DNA of 64,000 bases. It comes from CAYPGT01 sp964512985. Lineage in GTDB: Bacteria > Cyanobacteriota > Vampirovibrionia > LMEP-6097. Location: positions 1 through 64,000 of the forward strand of contig CAZELI010000012.1 of NCBI GenBank assembly GCA_964512985.1, given 5' to 3'. The notes under the pieces were generated by a model. The model was not told where the DNA came from. It saw only the letters and a program-made list of their open reading frames with translations, and made no database searches. Made by a program: the position numbers and the translations under genes. Of the stretch, positions 1 to 8,043 are shown piece by piece; positions within the stretch are counted from its first letter, which is position 1; each line of letters begins with the position of its first letter.

Positions 1-75
1 TCGTTAGAGATGCAGTAAGAAATCATTTAATTCTCACTACCGCGTAACTCCTGAAGTAAACAAATATCGTTCTAG

Positions 76-1026
76 CTACTTCACTATCATCGACAAATCC
101 AAATTATTCGCTTTAGTAGTAGCTGACCCAGTAGAAATATAATCAGGGAGAGCTTTTGCATAGTCTACTAGATTGCTTGCAGTGACACCGCCACTTAGTT
201 CAATCTTAATGATTTTGTTTTTTGATCTGATGGATGAAACGAGCTTAGAAGCCTCATTGGGACTAAAATTATCGAGCATAATTATATCGACGCTAGCTTG
301 AATTACGGAGTCTAATTTAGATAAATTATCCTTGTTGATTTCTATTTCTATTTGGGTATTTTTCGTTGAGTCTTTAGCCGCTAATGCCTGGCGCATTTGA
401 TTAATAGCTTGGATTAGATCTCCTTCGATACATGCAAGATGATTCTCTTTCAGCATGATCATATCGCTAAGATCAAGTCTATGATTGGTTCCGCCTCCAG
501 AGTGAAAAGCTTCTTTCTCTAGTAGGCGCATTCCTGGCATAGTTTTACGAGTGTCTAATAATTTACAAGGATAATCTTTAATAAGATTTACTAAGTTTCT
601 AGTATAAGTAGCAATACCACAGAGTCGCTGCAAGAAATTTAATATAGTACGTTCACAAGCAAGTAGCATCTGTGCAGGGGCTTTAATTTCACAAACAATA
701 TCACCTGCTTGGAAAGCATCACTATCTTGTAAGGGAAGTTGAAGGCTCCCAACTTCGCTAAAGCTTCGCTGGGCAAGCACACAATAAGTCTCTAAAATAG
801 CTTGAATAATCCACGAGCAGGCCATGATTCCTGGTTCTTTAGCAATAATCTGCGCGGAAGCTTGTTTATTAGGTTCTATAGTTAATAGGGAGCTTAAATC
901 CCCTAAAGACCCTAAATCTTCCTTTAATGCCAGTTGAATAATGCTTCTAGAACCCTCGCCGGCATTGAGCTTAGAGACATTTATATTTTCTTTTATATTT
1001 TCTTTATTAGGGAGCTCTTTACCCAT
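76..1026 (-). CDS. nadC: Nicotinate-nucleotide pyrophosphorylase (carboxylating)
   Basis: Quinolinate phosphoribosyltransferase: converts quinolinate and PRPP to nicotinate mononucleotide in de novo NAD synthesis, in the cytosol. At 316 residues it is slightly longer than the usual 280-300, with a lysine/asparagine-rich N-terminal extension of about 22 residues. The family signature LLDTRKTMPGMRLLEK, followed by GGGTNHR and the DMIMLKENH stretch, is intact, as is the late GGV and STGS phosphate-binding segment. It diverges from rplK with only 36 bp between the two start codons. A TATGAT -10 box (1036-1041, minus strand) lies 9 nt before its ATG, so the mRNA is probably leaderless or nearly so. 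No other nad gene is adjacent. Confidence 0.95.
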   Translation of the reverse strand: MGKELPNKENIKENINVSKLNAGEGSRSIIQLALKEDLGSLGDLSSLLTIEPNKQASAQIIAKEPGIMACSWIIQAILETYCVLAQRSFSEVGSLQLPLQDSDAFQAGDIVCEIKAPAQMLLACERTILNFLQRLCGIATYTRNLVNLIKDYPCKLLDTRKTMPGMRLLEKEAFHSGGGTNHRLDLSDMIMLKENHLACIEGDLIQAINQMRQALAAKDSTKNTQIEIEINKDNLSKLDSVIQASVDIIMLDNFSPNEASKLVSSIRSKNKIIKIELSGGVTASNLVDYAKALPDYISTGSATTKANNLDLSMIVK

Positions 1027-1028
1027 AT

Positions 1029-1041
1029 TGCTATAATCATA
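1029..1041. promoter_or_regulatory. Overlapping divergent -10 boxes for nadC and rplK
   Basis: Plus strand: extended -10 TGCTATAAT at 1029-1037, for rplK. Minus strand: TATGAT at 1036-1041, for nadC. The two hexamers overlap by two bases, so the promoters should compete for RNA polymerase. The rplK transcript would have a leader of about 18 nt with a GAGGTGAG Shine-Dalgarno (1051-1058). The nadC transcript would start at or next to its ATG. Confidence 0.6.
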
Positions 1042-1062
1042 GCTCGCCTTGAGGTGAGTATT

Positions 1063-1491
1063 ATGGCTAAGAAAATAACAGGATATATTAATTTACAACT
1101 AGAAGCTGGTAAAGCAAATCCAGCGCCACCAGTTGGCCCGGCTTTAGGTCAGCATGGTGTGAACATCATGGAGTTTTGTAAGGCTTATAACGAAGCGACT
1201 AAGGATAAGATGGGCTATGTTATTCCTGTTTTAATTAGCGTTTATGAAGATAGAACTTTTACTTTCATTCTTAAAGAGCCGCCTGCAGCAGTTCTTATTA
1301 AGAAGAAAATCAATCTTGCTAAAGGTTCAGCAGTACCACATATGAACAAAGTGGGCACTATTAATGACAAGCAACTTACAGAAGTGGCAGAAGCTAAAAT
1401 GCCTGATTTAAATGCTAATGACATTAAAGCTGCTAAAAGAATTATCGCCGGTACAGCAAGAAGCATGGGAGTGGTTGTAACAGCAGCATAA
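1063..1491 (+). CDS. rplK: 50S ribosomal protein L11
   Basis: L11 of the GTPase-associated centre of the large subunit; binds 23S rRNA and contacts elongation factors. The open frame continues upstream, but the ATG at 1063 is chosen because it gives the canonical MAKKITGYINLQLEAGKANP start and is preceded by GAGGTGAG at 1051-1058. The 142-residue product matches the family length and has the PAPPVGPALGQHGVNIMEFC motif. It is followed by rplA as usual. Unusually, nusG is not directly upstream: nadC on the other strand takes that place. Confidence 0.97.
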   Translation: MAKKITGYINLQLEAGKANPAPPVGPALGQHGVNIMEFCKAYNEATKDKMGYVIPVLISVYEDRTFTFILKEPPAAVLIKKKINLAKGSAVPHMNKVGTINDKQLTEVAEAKMPDLNANDIKAAKRIIAGTARSMGVVVTAA

Positions 1492-1501
1492 GATTCTAAT
1501 A

Positions 1502-1518
1502 AGTCCCCGCCAGGGACT
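1502..1518 (+). promoter_or_regulatory. Small hairpin in rplK-rplA intergenic region
   Basis: AGTCCC-CGCCA-GGGACT forms a perfect 6-bp stem with a 5-nt loop, 11 nt after the rplK stop. No U-tract follows, so it is not a simple terminator. L1 proteins autoregulate their mRNA through a leader structure resembling their 23S rRNA site; whether this hairpin serves that role is a guess. Confidence 0.3.
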
Positions 1519-1581
1519 CGTTTGTACTACTTTGGGCTTTTCACAGAGCTTCAAGGAAAAAAATAAAAAGGTAGGAGAAAA

Positions 1582-2298
1582 ATGGCAAAACTAACAAAAA
1601 GACAACAGAAAATAAAAGCAATCAAAGATCAATACAAGGGTAATGTAGAACCCAAAGAAGCGATTGCAATATTGAAGAAATTTAGTAAGGAAGCTTGTTC
1701 TAGTAAGTCTCCACAAACATTTGAATTATCGGTTCAGCTTGGTGTAGATACCAAAGCTAATGACCAACAAGTAAGAGCATCGGTTTCATTGCCAGCTGGT
1801 ACAGGTAAAGTAGTACGTGTAGCAGTTCTTGCAAAAGGTGAGAAAGTTGCGGCAGCTAAAGCGGCTGGTGCAATCGAGTCTGGCACTGAAGAATTGGTGA
1901 AGAAGATTGAAGAAGGTTGGATGGATTTTGATGTGCTAGTAGCTAGTCCTGATTGCATGCCGATGTTAGGTAAATTAGGTAGAGTGCTTGGTCCACGTGG
2001 ATTAATGCCTAACCCGAAAGATGGTACTGTAACTGCTGATGTAGTGAAAGCTGTTAAAGACTTACAAGCAGGTAAAGTTAGCTTCCGTACTGAGAAGACT
2101 GGCGCGGTGGTGCATATGCCTTTTGGTAATTCTAATTTTTCTGATGAAGATTTATTAAAGAACCTACAAGCGGCTGTTCAAGAAATACAAAAATCTAAGC
2201 CAAGTTCTTCTAAGGGTACTTACTTTAAGTCAACTTATATAAGTACAACTCAAGGACCTGGACTAAAATTAGCCGCTGAGGCTGTTCTTACTGCTTAA
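1582..2298 (+). CDS. rplA: 50S ribosomal protein L1
   Basis: Large-subunit protein of the L1 stalk, 238 residues, the normal size. The family motif MPMLGKLGRVLGPRGLMPNP is present in the middle (about residues 123-142), followed by the GTVT/KDG segment and the C-terminal TYFKSTYISTTQGPG strand. The start is supported by AGGAG at 1572-1577. It sits 90 bp after rplK and is probably cotranscribed with it. L1 normally represses its own operon. The usual next genes rplJ and rplL are absent; a HAD-family gene with its own promoter follows. Confidence 0.97.
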   Translation: MAKLTKRQQKIKAIKDQYKGNVEPKEAIAILKKFSKEACSSKSPQTFELSVQLGVDTKANDQQVRASVSLPAGTGKVVRVAVLAKGEKVAAAKAAGAIESGTEELVKKIEEGWMDFDVLVASPDCMPMLGKLGRVLGPRGLMPNPKDGTVTADVVKAVKDLQAGKVSFRTEKTGAVVHMPFGNSNFSDEDLLKNLQAAVQEIQKSKPSSSKGTYFKSTYISTTQGPGLKLAAEAVLTA

Positions 2299-2360
2299 GA
2301 GTTTTATTAAAAATAGTTAAGCACTTAACCATCTTATCTAATACTATATAGACATGATTC

Positions 2361-2369
2361 TGTTATAAT
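2361..2369 (+). promoter_or_regulatory. Extended -10 promoter (TGTTATAAT) for the HAD gene
   Basis: TGTTATAAT at 2361-2369 is a perfect extended -10. Transcription would start near 2376, giving a leader of about 15 nt before the ATG at 2392. No convincing -35 box is seen. Confidence 0.6.
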
Positions 2370-2391
2370 ATGACAGGTTAAGTCGTTTTAT

Positions 2392-3492
2392 ATGGTTTCA
2401 AGTTTATTTAAAAACAAAGCTAGTGAGCCCAAGCCGAATAATACGGCCTTATCTAATAGTGTTAATACACAGCGTGCTAATCTCGATGCAGTTGGACCTG
2501 TAGGATCTCATGCTAGTTCAACTATAGAAAGTCCTAATGCTAAGACTGACGTTAATATTGGTGCTTTACACCAATCTCAGTCTCCTAGTAATCAGGAGCC
2601 AGTTTATAAGGGCGATCCAGAGAATCAAATTATAGTTTTCGATATGGATGAGACTACTATCGACACTGGTGATAAGCGGCTTATTGATGAAGAAGCTGCA
2701 ACTAAACTCGGTAGAAAAGTAGAAACTATTGCTGCGGACGCACCCGAAAATAGTTTCAAGCAAGAACTGAAGTATGTTCTCAGACCTGGTGTGAAAGAGT
2801 TGTTCGAATATTTGCATAATAAAGGACATAAGATCGTGTTGACCACGAGAAACTATCGCGATTATGCAGACACAATCTTCAAGCACGAACCAATATTTAA
2901 ACAATATGTTTCAGGAATCCTGTCAAGGCCAGACTTTGAAGAGAATGCTCTTAATAAGGACTTTAAGAAATACCCTAATCATCCTGATAAGCTCAGTTTA
3001 TGGCAGAAGACTAAATCCTTACTTGCCAAAATCTTTATCAAGATGCCTAAATATTGTTGGCATAAAATTAAGGGCTTGTTCACTGGGAAACCTGCTCGCT
3101 GGGATCCAGGACGAGGCACTCTTGGTAAATATCCTCCTAATATGCTGGAGCTACTTGCTGCTAATGGTAATCATAAGCTTGCTGGGCTTAAGCCCCCTCG
3201 CTTTTTAATAGACAATCAAGCAACTTATCGAAGTGGTAATGCTAAGGATTCTGGTGCGTATAAATATTACGGTAGAGAGTTTGAAGATGCTTGCCAGTCA
3301 GGAGACTTTGCGGTGATCAGTCCAAACGTAATTCGTGATAATGGTCATAAAGCAAGTTCCTTCCATGCTGATTATGAAGAACCAAAAACTGATGGTGACG
3401 AATATCTCTGGGTTAAAAATGTTAAAGAAGCGATCAATCGTGGTTGGAAAGAGCAATATAAACTAACTACTGGGAAACAAGCAAAAGCATAA
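2392..3492 (+). CDS. HAD-superfamily phosphatase-like protein (FCP1/NIF-type)
   Basis: 366 residues. The first ~75 are polar, Ser/Asn-rich and probably disordered. A HAD domain follows: motif I IVFDMDETTID (DxDxT nucleophile, residues about 81-91), then VLRPGVKELFEYL and motif II IVLTTRNYRD, the arrangement seen in FCP1/NLI-interacting-factor phosphatases. A late FLIDNQ segment could contain the motif III/IV acidic residue. There is a ~50-residue Lys/Trp-rich insert (about 200-245) that I do not recognise. No signal peptide. Substrate unknown. It has its own extended -10 promoter and is not part of the ribosomal operon. Confidence 0.65.
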   Translation: MVSSLFKNKASEPKPNNTALSNSVNTQRANLDAVGPVGSHASSTIESPNAKTDVNIGALHQSQSPSNQEPVYKGDPENQIIVFDMDETTIDTGDKRLIDEEAATKLGRKVETIAADAPENSFKQELKYVLRPGVKELFEYLHNKGHKIVLTTRNYRDYADTIFKHEPIFKQYVSGILSRPDFEENALNKDFKKYPNHPDKLSLWQKTKSLLAKIFIKMPKYCWHKIKGLFTGKPARWDPGRGTLGKYPPNMLELLAANGNHKLAGLKPPRFLIDNQATYRSGNAKDSGAYKYYGREFEDACQSGDFAVISPNVIRDNGHKASSFHADYEEPKTDGDEYLWVKNVKEAINRGWKEQYKLTTGKQAKA

Positions 3493-3509
3493 GTAAATAG
3501 CCCTTTATT

Positions 3510-3565
3510 TCATGCTAAGATGAAGTATTACTTCGGGTTTTCATGCTAAAATGAAGTACTACTTC
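3510..3565 (+). promoter_or_regulatory. Two-copy direct repeat with palindromic core at ATPase 1 promoter
   Basis: A 25-bp sequence occurs at 3510-3534 and again at 3541-3565 (23/25 identical, 31-bp period). Each copy contains TGCTAAxAT followed by the palindrome GAAGTAxTACTTC. The second copy holds the extended -10 TGCTAAAAT (3544-3552), so a bound protein would cover the promoter. This looks like an operator pair for the downstream ATPase gene. Confidence 0.6.
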
Positions 3566-3568
3566 AAT

Positions 3569-4747
3569 ATGACAGAAATTAAAAGGTTATTAAAATTACC
3601 CACTAAGCCCCAAGAAAGTTTCTTTTTGTGGGGTCCAAGACAGACGGGTAAAAGTTTTTTGCTTAGGGAAAAATATCCTAATTCCTTATATATAGATTTA
3701 TTACGAACTTCAGACTACTTAAAATATCTAGAACAACCTTGGTTATTGAGAGAAGAAGTTATTGCACTTACGAAATCTAATTCGAATAAAACACTTCTTC
3801 ATCCAATAATAATTGATGAGATACAAAAAGTACCACTGCTTTTAGATGAAGTTCATTGGCTAATAGAGAATTTAAAACATAGTTTTGTTTTGTGTGGATC
3901 AAGTGCAAGAAAAGTAAAAAAAGGTCATGCTAATTTGCTCGGTGGCAGGGCTCTAAGGTATGAACTATTCGGATTTAGTGCAGCTGAGTTAAAGAATGAT
4001 TTTAATTTAGAGCATATGTTAAATTCTGGGTATCTGCCAAGGCACTATTTAAGTGGTTCTCCAGCTAAATTAATCAATGCCTATGTTAAAGATTACCTAA
4101 AAGAGGAAATAGCAGATGAAGCCTTAGTTAGAAATATTCCCAAGTTTTCTAATTTCCTCAACGTTGCTGCTTTATCAGACGGAGAACTTGTTGTGTTCAC
4201 AAATATTGCTAGTGAATGTGCAGTCTCTTCTAATACTGTAAAAGAATATTTTCAAATTTTAGAAGATACTTTATTAGGTAAGTTTTTGCCTGCATACACT
4301 AGAAAACCTAAACGAAGAACAATACAATCACCAAAATTTTACTTTTCTGATGTCGGTGTAGTAAATCATCTTTGTAAGCGCGGTAAAGTTATTCCCAAGT
4401 CAGAATTATTCGGAAAAGCCTTTGAGAATTGGGTTTTTCATGAATTAAATGCATTCAATTCTTACAATGATAAATTTATGGACTTTAGTTATTGGAAACT
4501 TACAACTGGAGTGGAGGTAGATTTTATTATTAATAATATGGAATATGCTATTGAAGCTAAAGCAAGCTCTAATATAGATGATAGATACCTAAAGGGTTTA
4601 AGGGAATTAGGCGAAGATTTCCCGGGCAGCAAAAAAAGGATAGTGGTTTGTCTTGCAGATAAAGATCGAGTTACTTCAGACGGTATACATATATTAAATT
4701 ACAATAGTTTTATTAAACAATTATGGAAAGAGGATTTGCTAAATTAG
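3569..4747 (+). CDS. AAA ATPase with DUF4143-type C-terminal domain (ATPase 1)
   Basis: About 392 residues from the chosen ATG. An in-frame ATG at 3551 lies inside the -10 box and the operator repeat, and 3569 aligns with the start of its paralogue at 31648. Walker A is GPRQTGKS; Walker B is IIIDEIQ; GSSAR and NLLGGRA follow, as in the AAA_14 family. The C-terminal half has FYFSDVG and a PD-(D/E)xK-like EVDFII...IEAK motif typical of DUF4143. Such proteins are widespread and multi-copy, and their function is unproven. Cytosolic. Probably autoregulated through the upstream repeats. One of five AAA ATPase genes in the window. Confidence 0.85.
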   Translation: MTEIKRLLKLPTKPQESFFLWGPRQTGKSFLLREKYPNSLYIDLLRTSDYLKYLEQPWLLREEVIALTKSNSNKTLLHPIIIDEIQKVPLLLDEVHWLIENLKHSFVLCGSSARKVKKGHANLLGGRALRYELFGFSAAELKNDFNLEHMLNSGYLPRHYLSGSPAKLINAYVKDYLKEEIADEALVRNIPKFSNFLNVAALSDGELVVFTNIASECAVSSNTVKEYFQILEDTLLGKFLPAYTRKPKRRTIQSPKFYFSDVGVVNHLCKRGKVIPKSELFGKAFENWVFHELNAFNSYNDKFMDFSYWKLTTGVEVDFIINNMEYAIEAKASSNIDDRYLKGLRELGEDFPGSKKRIVVCLADKDRVTSDGIHILNYNSFIKQLWKEDLLN

Positions 4748-4748
4748 G

Positions 4749-6317
4749 TTAAAATACCAGAAACCCTGCTGAATTGTCTATGTAACCAGTCTCTAAATCT
4801 TCCACGGTAAGAGGAATAAATGCTGAACCTAGATCATCAATATCACTTACAGCATCTGCAAAAAACGTATATCCTGCAAACTGTACAGAGATTTGTTTTA
4901 CACCTTTACGAAAAGTTATAGTATCACTTGGTAAAAAATGAATCAGGTCTGGATACTCTGTAGAGAGTTTTACTGTTTTACTTGTGCCTGGATTGAGATT
5001 AATGATCTTCATTTTCACAATTTTATTACGAGTGTAATTCAGAAAGATGCCTTTATTGGTATTAAGCGCTCTACCACCTAAGGTAAAACTTGCACTAACA
5101 CCATTATTAGTTTCATCACCACCGACAGGACTAGTTCCTATATCAAAAGTAATATTAGTAGAGCTTCCAGCACTTACAATTATTTGTTTAGCTTGACTAA
5201 TACCTGTGTTGAGATTACTGGTTGCTAAAACCAGCTCACCGTCACCTTTATAGAAGCCCGTAGTCATCAAGATAGAGTTAATAGGAGTATGTATACCTAC
5301 TGAACTACCTTCTACAAACTCTGGATCGATTGGTTCTGCCTTGATTATATAGGTTCCAGGATCAAGGTTGGGTAATACAAAAGCTCCAAGACCCGCCCCA
5401 TCAATATCAGACGGACTAGTTACGGATTTTTTGCGGGGGTTAGAGTCGTCGATTTTAAAAGCAATAATATTTGCGCCCTTAATAGGGGAACCGTTTTTTA
5501 GTAATTTACCTTCGATGCGTCCATAAAGACTCGTTTCATCACCGAGAGGATAGGCCTCTCTGACACTTGCAATATCATCTTTTTGCAGCTCTACAAGAGG
5601 GTTTGCTGCAATGGGAAACATAACTGGTATATCTGTTAGGTCGGAATCACCTGCGTTGAAACCATCTAGATTTCCACCTTGACTATGATCCATACCAAAC
5701 ATATGACCGAATTCATGTAAGATAGTAGTCACAAAATCATTTAGTACACTGCCCGGAGTGCCTCCCACATTATCAGTGTCATAAAGATGACCATTAAATA
5801 CAGCTTGCGACTCTTTAATCCCAGTAATATTACTATTACTAGTGGTAAAAAATACTGCTCCTGCAAAACCAAGCACGCTATCTTTGGAGCCATCACCAAG
5901 TAAATCATCAGTTATAGATCCATCAGTATCATAAACAATAGGGCTAAAACCAAGTGAGTGATTAGGGTTGAGTATAGGGTCATAATTAGAGACGTTAATG
6001 TCGTTATTAAATTTACCGCCATCAACTTGCTGAAATTCCAAACTAGATTCAGCTTCCCATAAATCTAATACTTCTACTGTTGAGTTGAAAGCAGTATCAG
6101 CATCTATATCTCCTAAGCCACTGGGGTCAACTTTAAATTTGAAGGGTGTTTTAGAACCTGACTTAGCAAATATAGGGAAGAATAATTTTGCTGGAGGACA
6201 AGTATCAAGATCACTGTTGTCTGAGCAAACACCAAGTAAACTGGCTGCATGAATTTGATTAGGGAATAATATTAGACCAAATAATATTATTGAAATTACG
6301 ACTCTGTTAAAATTCAT
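4749..6317 (-). CDS. Secreted matrixin-like zinc metalloprotease
   Basis: 522 residues with a clear Sec signal peptide (MNFNRVVISIILFGLILFP..., cleavage probably near AASLLG). The catalytic zinc site HEFGHMFGMDH (HExxHxxGxxH, around residue 200) identifies a metzincin of the matrixin type; the downstream Met-turn is plausibly in VMFPIAANP. A carboxypeptidase-regulatory/CnaB-like beta domain (YGRIEGKLLKNGSPIKGANI) follows, then a further beta-rich C-terminal region. Exported and possibly surface-associated. Its own TATAAT lies 7 nt before the ATG, so it is probably transcribed separately from the small gene upstream, as a leaderless mRNA. Confidence 0.85.
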   Translation of the reverse strand: MNFNRVVISIILFGLILFPNQIHAASLLGVCSDNSDLDTCPPAKLFFPIFAKSGSKTPFKFKVDPSGLGDIDADTAFNSTVEVLDLWEAESSLEFQQVDGGKFNNDINVSNYDPILNPNHSLGFSPIVYDTDGSITDDLLGDGSKDSVLGFAGAVFFTTSNSNITGIKESQAVFNGHLYDTDNVGGTPGSVLNDFVTTILHEFGHMFGMDHSQGGNLDGFNAGDSDLTDIPVMFPIAANPLVELQKDDIASVREAYPLGDETSLYGRIEGKLLKNGSPIKGANIIAFKIDDSNPRKKSVTSPSDIDGAGLGAFVLPNLDPGTYIIKAEPIDPEFVEGSSVGIHTPINSILMTTGFYKGDGELVLATSNLNTGISQAKQIIVSAGSSTNITFDIGTSPVGGDETNNGVSASFTLGGRALNTNKGIFLNYTRNKIVKMKIINLNPGTSKTVKLSTEYPDLIHFLPSDTITFRKGVKQISVQFAGYTFFADAVSDIDDLGSAFIPLTVEDLETGYIDNSAGFLVF

Positions 6318-6324
6318 TATTTAA

Positions 6325-6330
6325 ATTATA
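6325..6330 (-). promoter_or_regulatory. -10 box (TATAAT), leaderless promoter of the matrixin gene
   Basis: TATAAT on the minus strand, 7 nt before the ATG at 6317, inside the 19-bp gap after the previous gene. No Shine-Dalgarno sequence can fit, which argues for a leaderless mRNA. Confidence 0.6.
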
Positions 6331-6336
6331 CCCAGC

Positions 6337-6861
6337 CTATTTGCCTCTAGGCTTGTAGTTTTTAATCCTCGCTAATCTTGAAGTTGCAGTACCATAGCTC
6401 ATAGTTAGTACGTAATATTCTTTAGTAGCATCTCTTGCAACAATGATTTCTTTAAGCCTTGGATCTATATATTCGACCCTTAATCCTTCTGCAATATAAT
6501 CACCAATTCCATAGGTAACATAGCTATCATAGAGATCTCCAGCTCTTTTATTTTGTGATCTGGCTATAGAGGCCTTGGGTTTGTCCTGTATCGCAAAGAT
6601 ACTATTGACGTAAAACTCGTCTGGATCTGGTTTAAGATTGTCTTGAACTAACTCATAGTAAACAGGCTTCTCAGGTTCAGCTTTAGGAGTAGTTAGTGTT
6701 GTTCCTTGAGATATAGTTGTAACTGTAGTTGTGGTTATTTCTGTTTTAGTCTCAACTTTGTTTGTTAGCTCGGCATTAACTACTAATAGCAAGCTTGAAG
6801 ACAAGAAGCAGACGCTAAGTACTTTTATTATTGTTTTAGTAAAGTAAGATTTTTGCGACAT
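6337..6861 (-). CDS. Small exported protein of unknown function
   Basis: 174 residues. The N-terminus has a Sec-type signal (Lys-containing n-region, then VLSVCFLSSSLLLVVNA). A Thr/Glu-rich stretch follows (TKTEITTTTVTTISQGTTLT), then a compact region with YVLTMSYGTATSRLARI near the end. No family recognised. AGGAG lies upstream at 6872-6876, and the gene overlaps the 3' end of the histidine kinase by 26 bp, so they are probably cotranscribed. A periplasmic or envelope role is inferred from the signal only. Confidence 0.7.
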   Translation of the reverse strand: MSQKSYFTKTIIKVLSVCFLSSSLLLVVNAELTNKVETKTEITTTTVTTISQGTTLTTPKAEPEKPVYYELVQDNLKPDPDEFYVNSIFAIQDKPKASIARSQNKRAGDLYDSYVTYGIGDYIAEGLRVEYIDPRLKEIIVARDATKEYYVLTMSYGTATSRLARIKNYKPRGK

Positions 6862-8029
6862 TTTTTTTAACTCCTAAGGGTAACGTAAAATTAAAACAAG
6901 AACCTTCTCCTAGCTTGCTCTCACACCAGATTCTACCACCATGAGCTTCTAATATCTCTTTAGAAATCCATAAACCTAGACCAGTGCCACTTATATGTTT
7001 AGTGTTTTCGCTTTCGATACGATAAAATTTCTCAAAAATCGAATCTAATGATTCATCTGCTATACCAATACCACTATCTTTAATGCTGACGAGTAACTCA
7101 TTACTATTATTTTTGTATTCAATAAAACAGCTAATAGGTTTTTTTTCATTAGCAGTACAAGGCGAATATTTAATGGCATTGCTAAATAGATTAATAAAAA
7201 CACGTGTAATAGCTTCACTATCTACGAATATCTCGGGTGGAGGATTTGCTAAGTGCCAGTGGATTTGATGCTTTTGGTTGATAGCGCCTAGATGTGACCA
7301 AGCCCTCTCAGCAAGCCAATCTAGCTCAACCTCTTCGAAATTATGGAGCATTAATTCTCCACCATTCTCAAGGCGAGATAAATCAAGAAAATTATTTATG
7401 AGATGAGAAAGTCTAAGAGAGGCATCATATATTTCTCTCGTGTATTGTAAGCGCGTATTTTCTGGGTAATTGTTATTTAGCAATAATTCGCTGAATCCCA
7501 TAATATTGGCCATCGGTGTTCTAAGCTCATGAGAGATGGTGCTAATAAGTTGAGATTTAAGTTGGTCTTGGTTAAGTAAGTTTTGATTGGTAGTTTTCAG
7601 ATCAGTGACAGTTTGATTAAGACTAATGATTTGAGAGATTTGCTTAGAGAATATTTCTAAGATTTCTTTTTCTTCAGAATAAACTTCTGTTGCTTCTTTA
7701 TCGGTTGTAAACACTAAAGCTAATACAGCACAAAGTTTATTTCTAATACTTATAGGTAGGTATAGAGTGATATCAGACTTAATTAGAGAACCTTGGTTTA
7801 AATCTGCATAAGAGTTTATGTTGAGGTCATTCCCAATAATGGCAAAATAAACATTCTCAAGCTTCAATAAGTTTCTAAGTTCTTTTACCAGGAAGTCGAG
7901 AGATTCTTCAAGAATATTAAAGCGAGTTAATTCCAGACCGAGTTTGTATAGTTTAGTTACATCAATGTGGTTTTTTATTGCCATTCTTTTATTGCTATTC
8001 TGAGTTTGCTCAAATTCTGTATATATCAT
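6836..8029 (-). CDS. Cytosolic sensor histidine kinase (GAF-HisKA-HATPase_c)
   Basis: 397 residues. A GAF-like sensor region spans about 20-140, then a short coiled coil. The dimerisation/phosphoacceptor motif STISHELRTPMANIMGFSEL has His167. The HATPase domain shows NLFSNAIKYS (N box), KDSGIGI (G1), FEKFYR (F box) and GTGLGLWI (G2). No membrane segment, so it should sense a cytosolic signal. No response regulator is adjacent, so it is an orphan here. An alternative ATG at 7984 (MAIKNHID) would shorten it by 15 residues; the longer start comes within 15 bp of the divergent nuoN. Confidence 0.9.
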   Translation of the reverse strand: MIYTEFEQTQNSNKRMAIKNHIDVTKLYKLGLELTRFNILEESLDFLVKELRNLLKLENVYFAIIGNDLNINSYADLNQGSLIKSDITLYLPISIRNKLCAVLALVFTTDKEATEVYSEEKEILEIFSKQISQIISLNQTVTDLKTTNQNLLNQDQLKSQLISTISHELRTPMANIMGFSELLLNNNYPENTRLQYTREIYDASLRLSHLINNFLDLSRLENGGELMLHNFEEVELDWLAERAWSHLGAINQKHQIHWHLANPPPEIFVDSEAITRVFINLFSNAIKYSPCTANEKKPISCFIEYKNNSNELLVSIKDSGIGIADESLDSIFEKFYRIESENTKHISGTGLGLWISKEILEAHGGRIWCESKLGEGSCFNFTLPLGVKKNVAKILLY

Positions 8030-8034
8030 ACAAT
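8029..8034 (+). promoter_or_regulatory. Probable -10 box (TACAAT) of nuoN
   Basis: TACAAT at 8029-8034, 9 nt before the ATG at 8044; no Shine-Dalgarno sequence between them. It fits the near-leaderless promoter pattern seen at other genes here. Confidence 0.45.
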
Positions 8035-8043
8035 GTAAAAGTT

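Noticed and set aside
1..75. Possible gene end at the left edge
   Set aside because: No frame can be supported in 75 bases; left unannotated.
934..1062. N-terminal extension of L11 in the same open frame
   Set aside because: The extension overlaps nadC and the promoter; the ATG at 1063 has a good Shine-Dalgarno sequence and gives the canonical L11 N-terminus.
2566..3208. Antisense and alternate-frame ORFs over the HAD gene
   Set aside because: They are overlapped entirely by a gene with clear domain motifs and show no family features of their own; the same reasoning removed similar shadows over smc, pyrG, rimO, radA and the giant genes.
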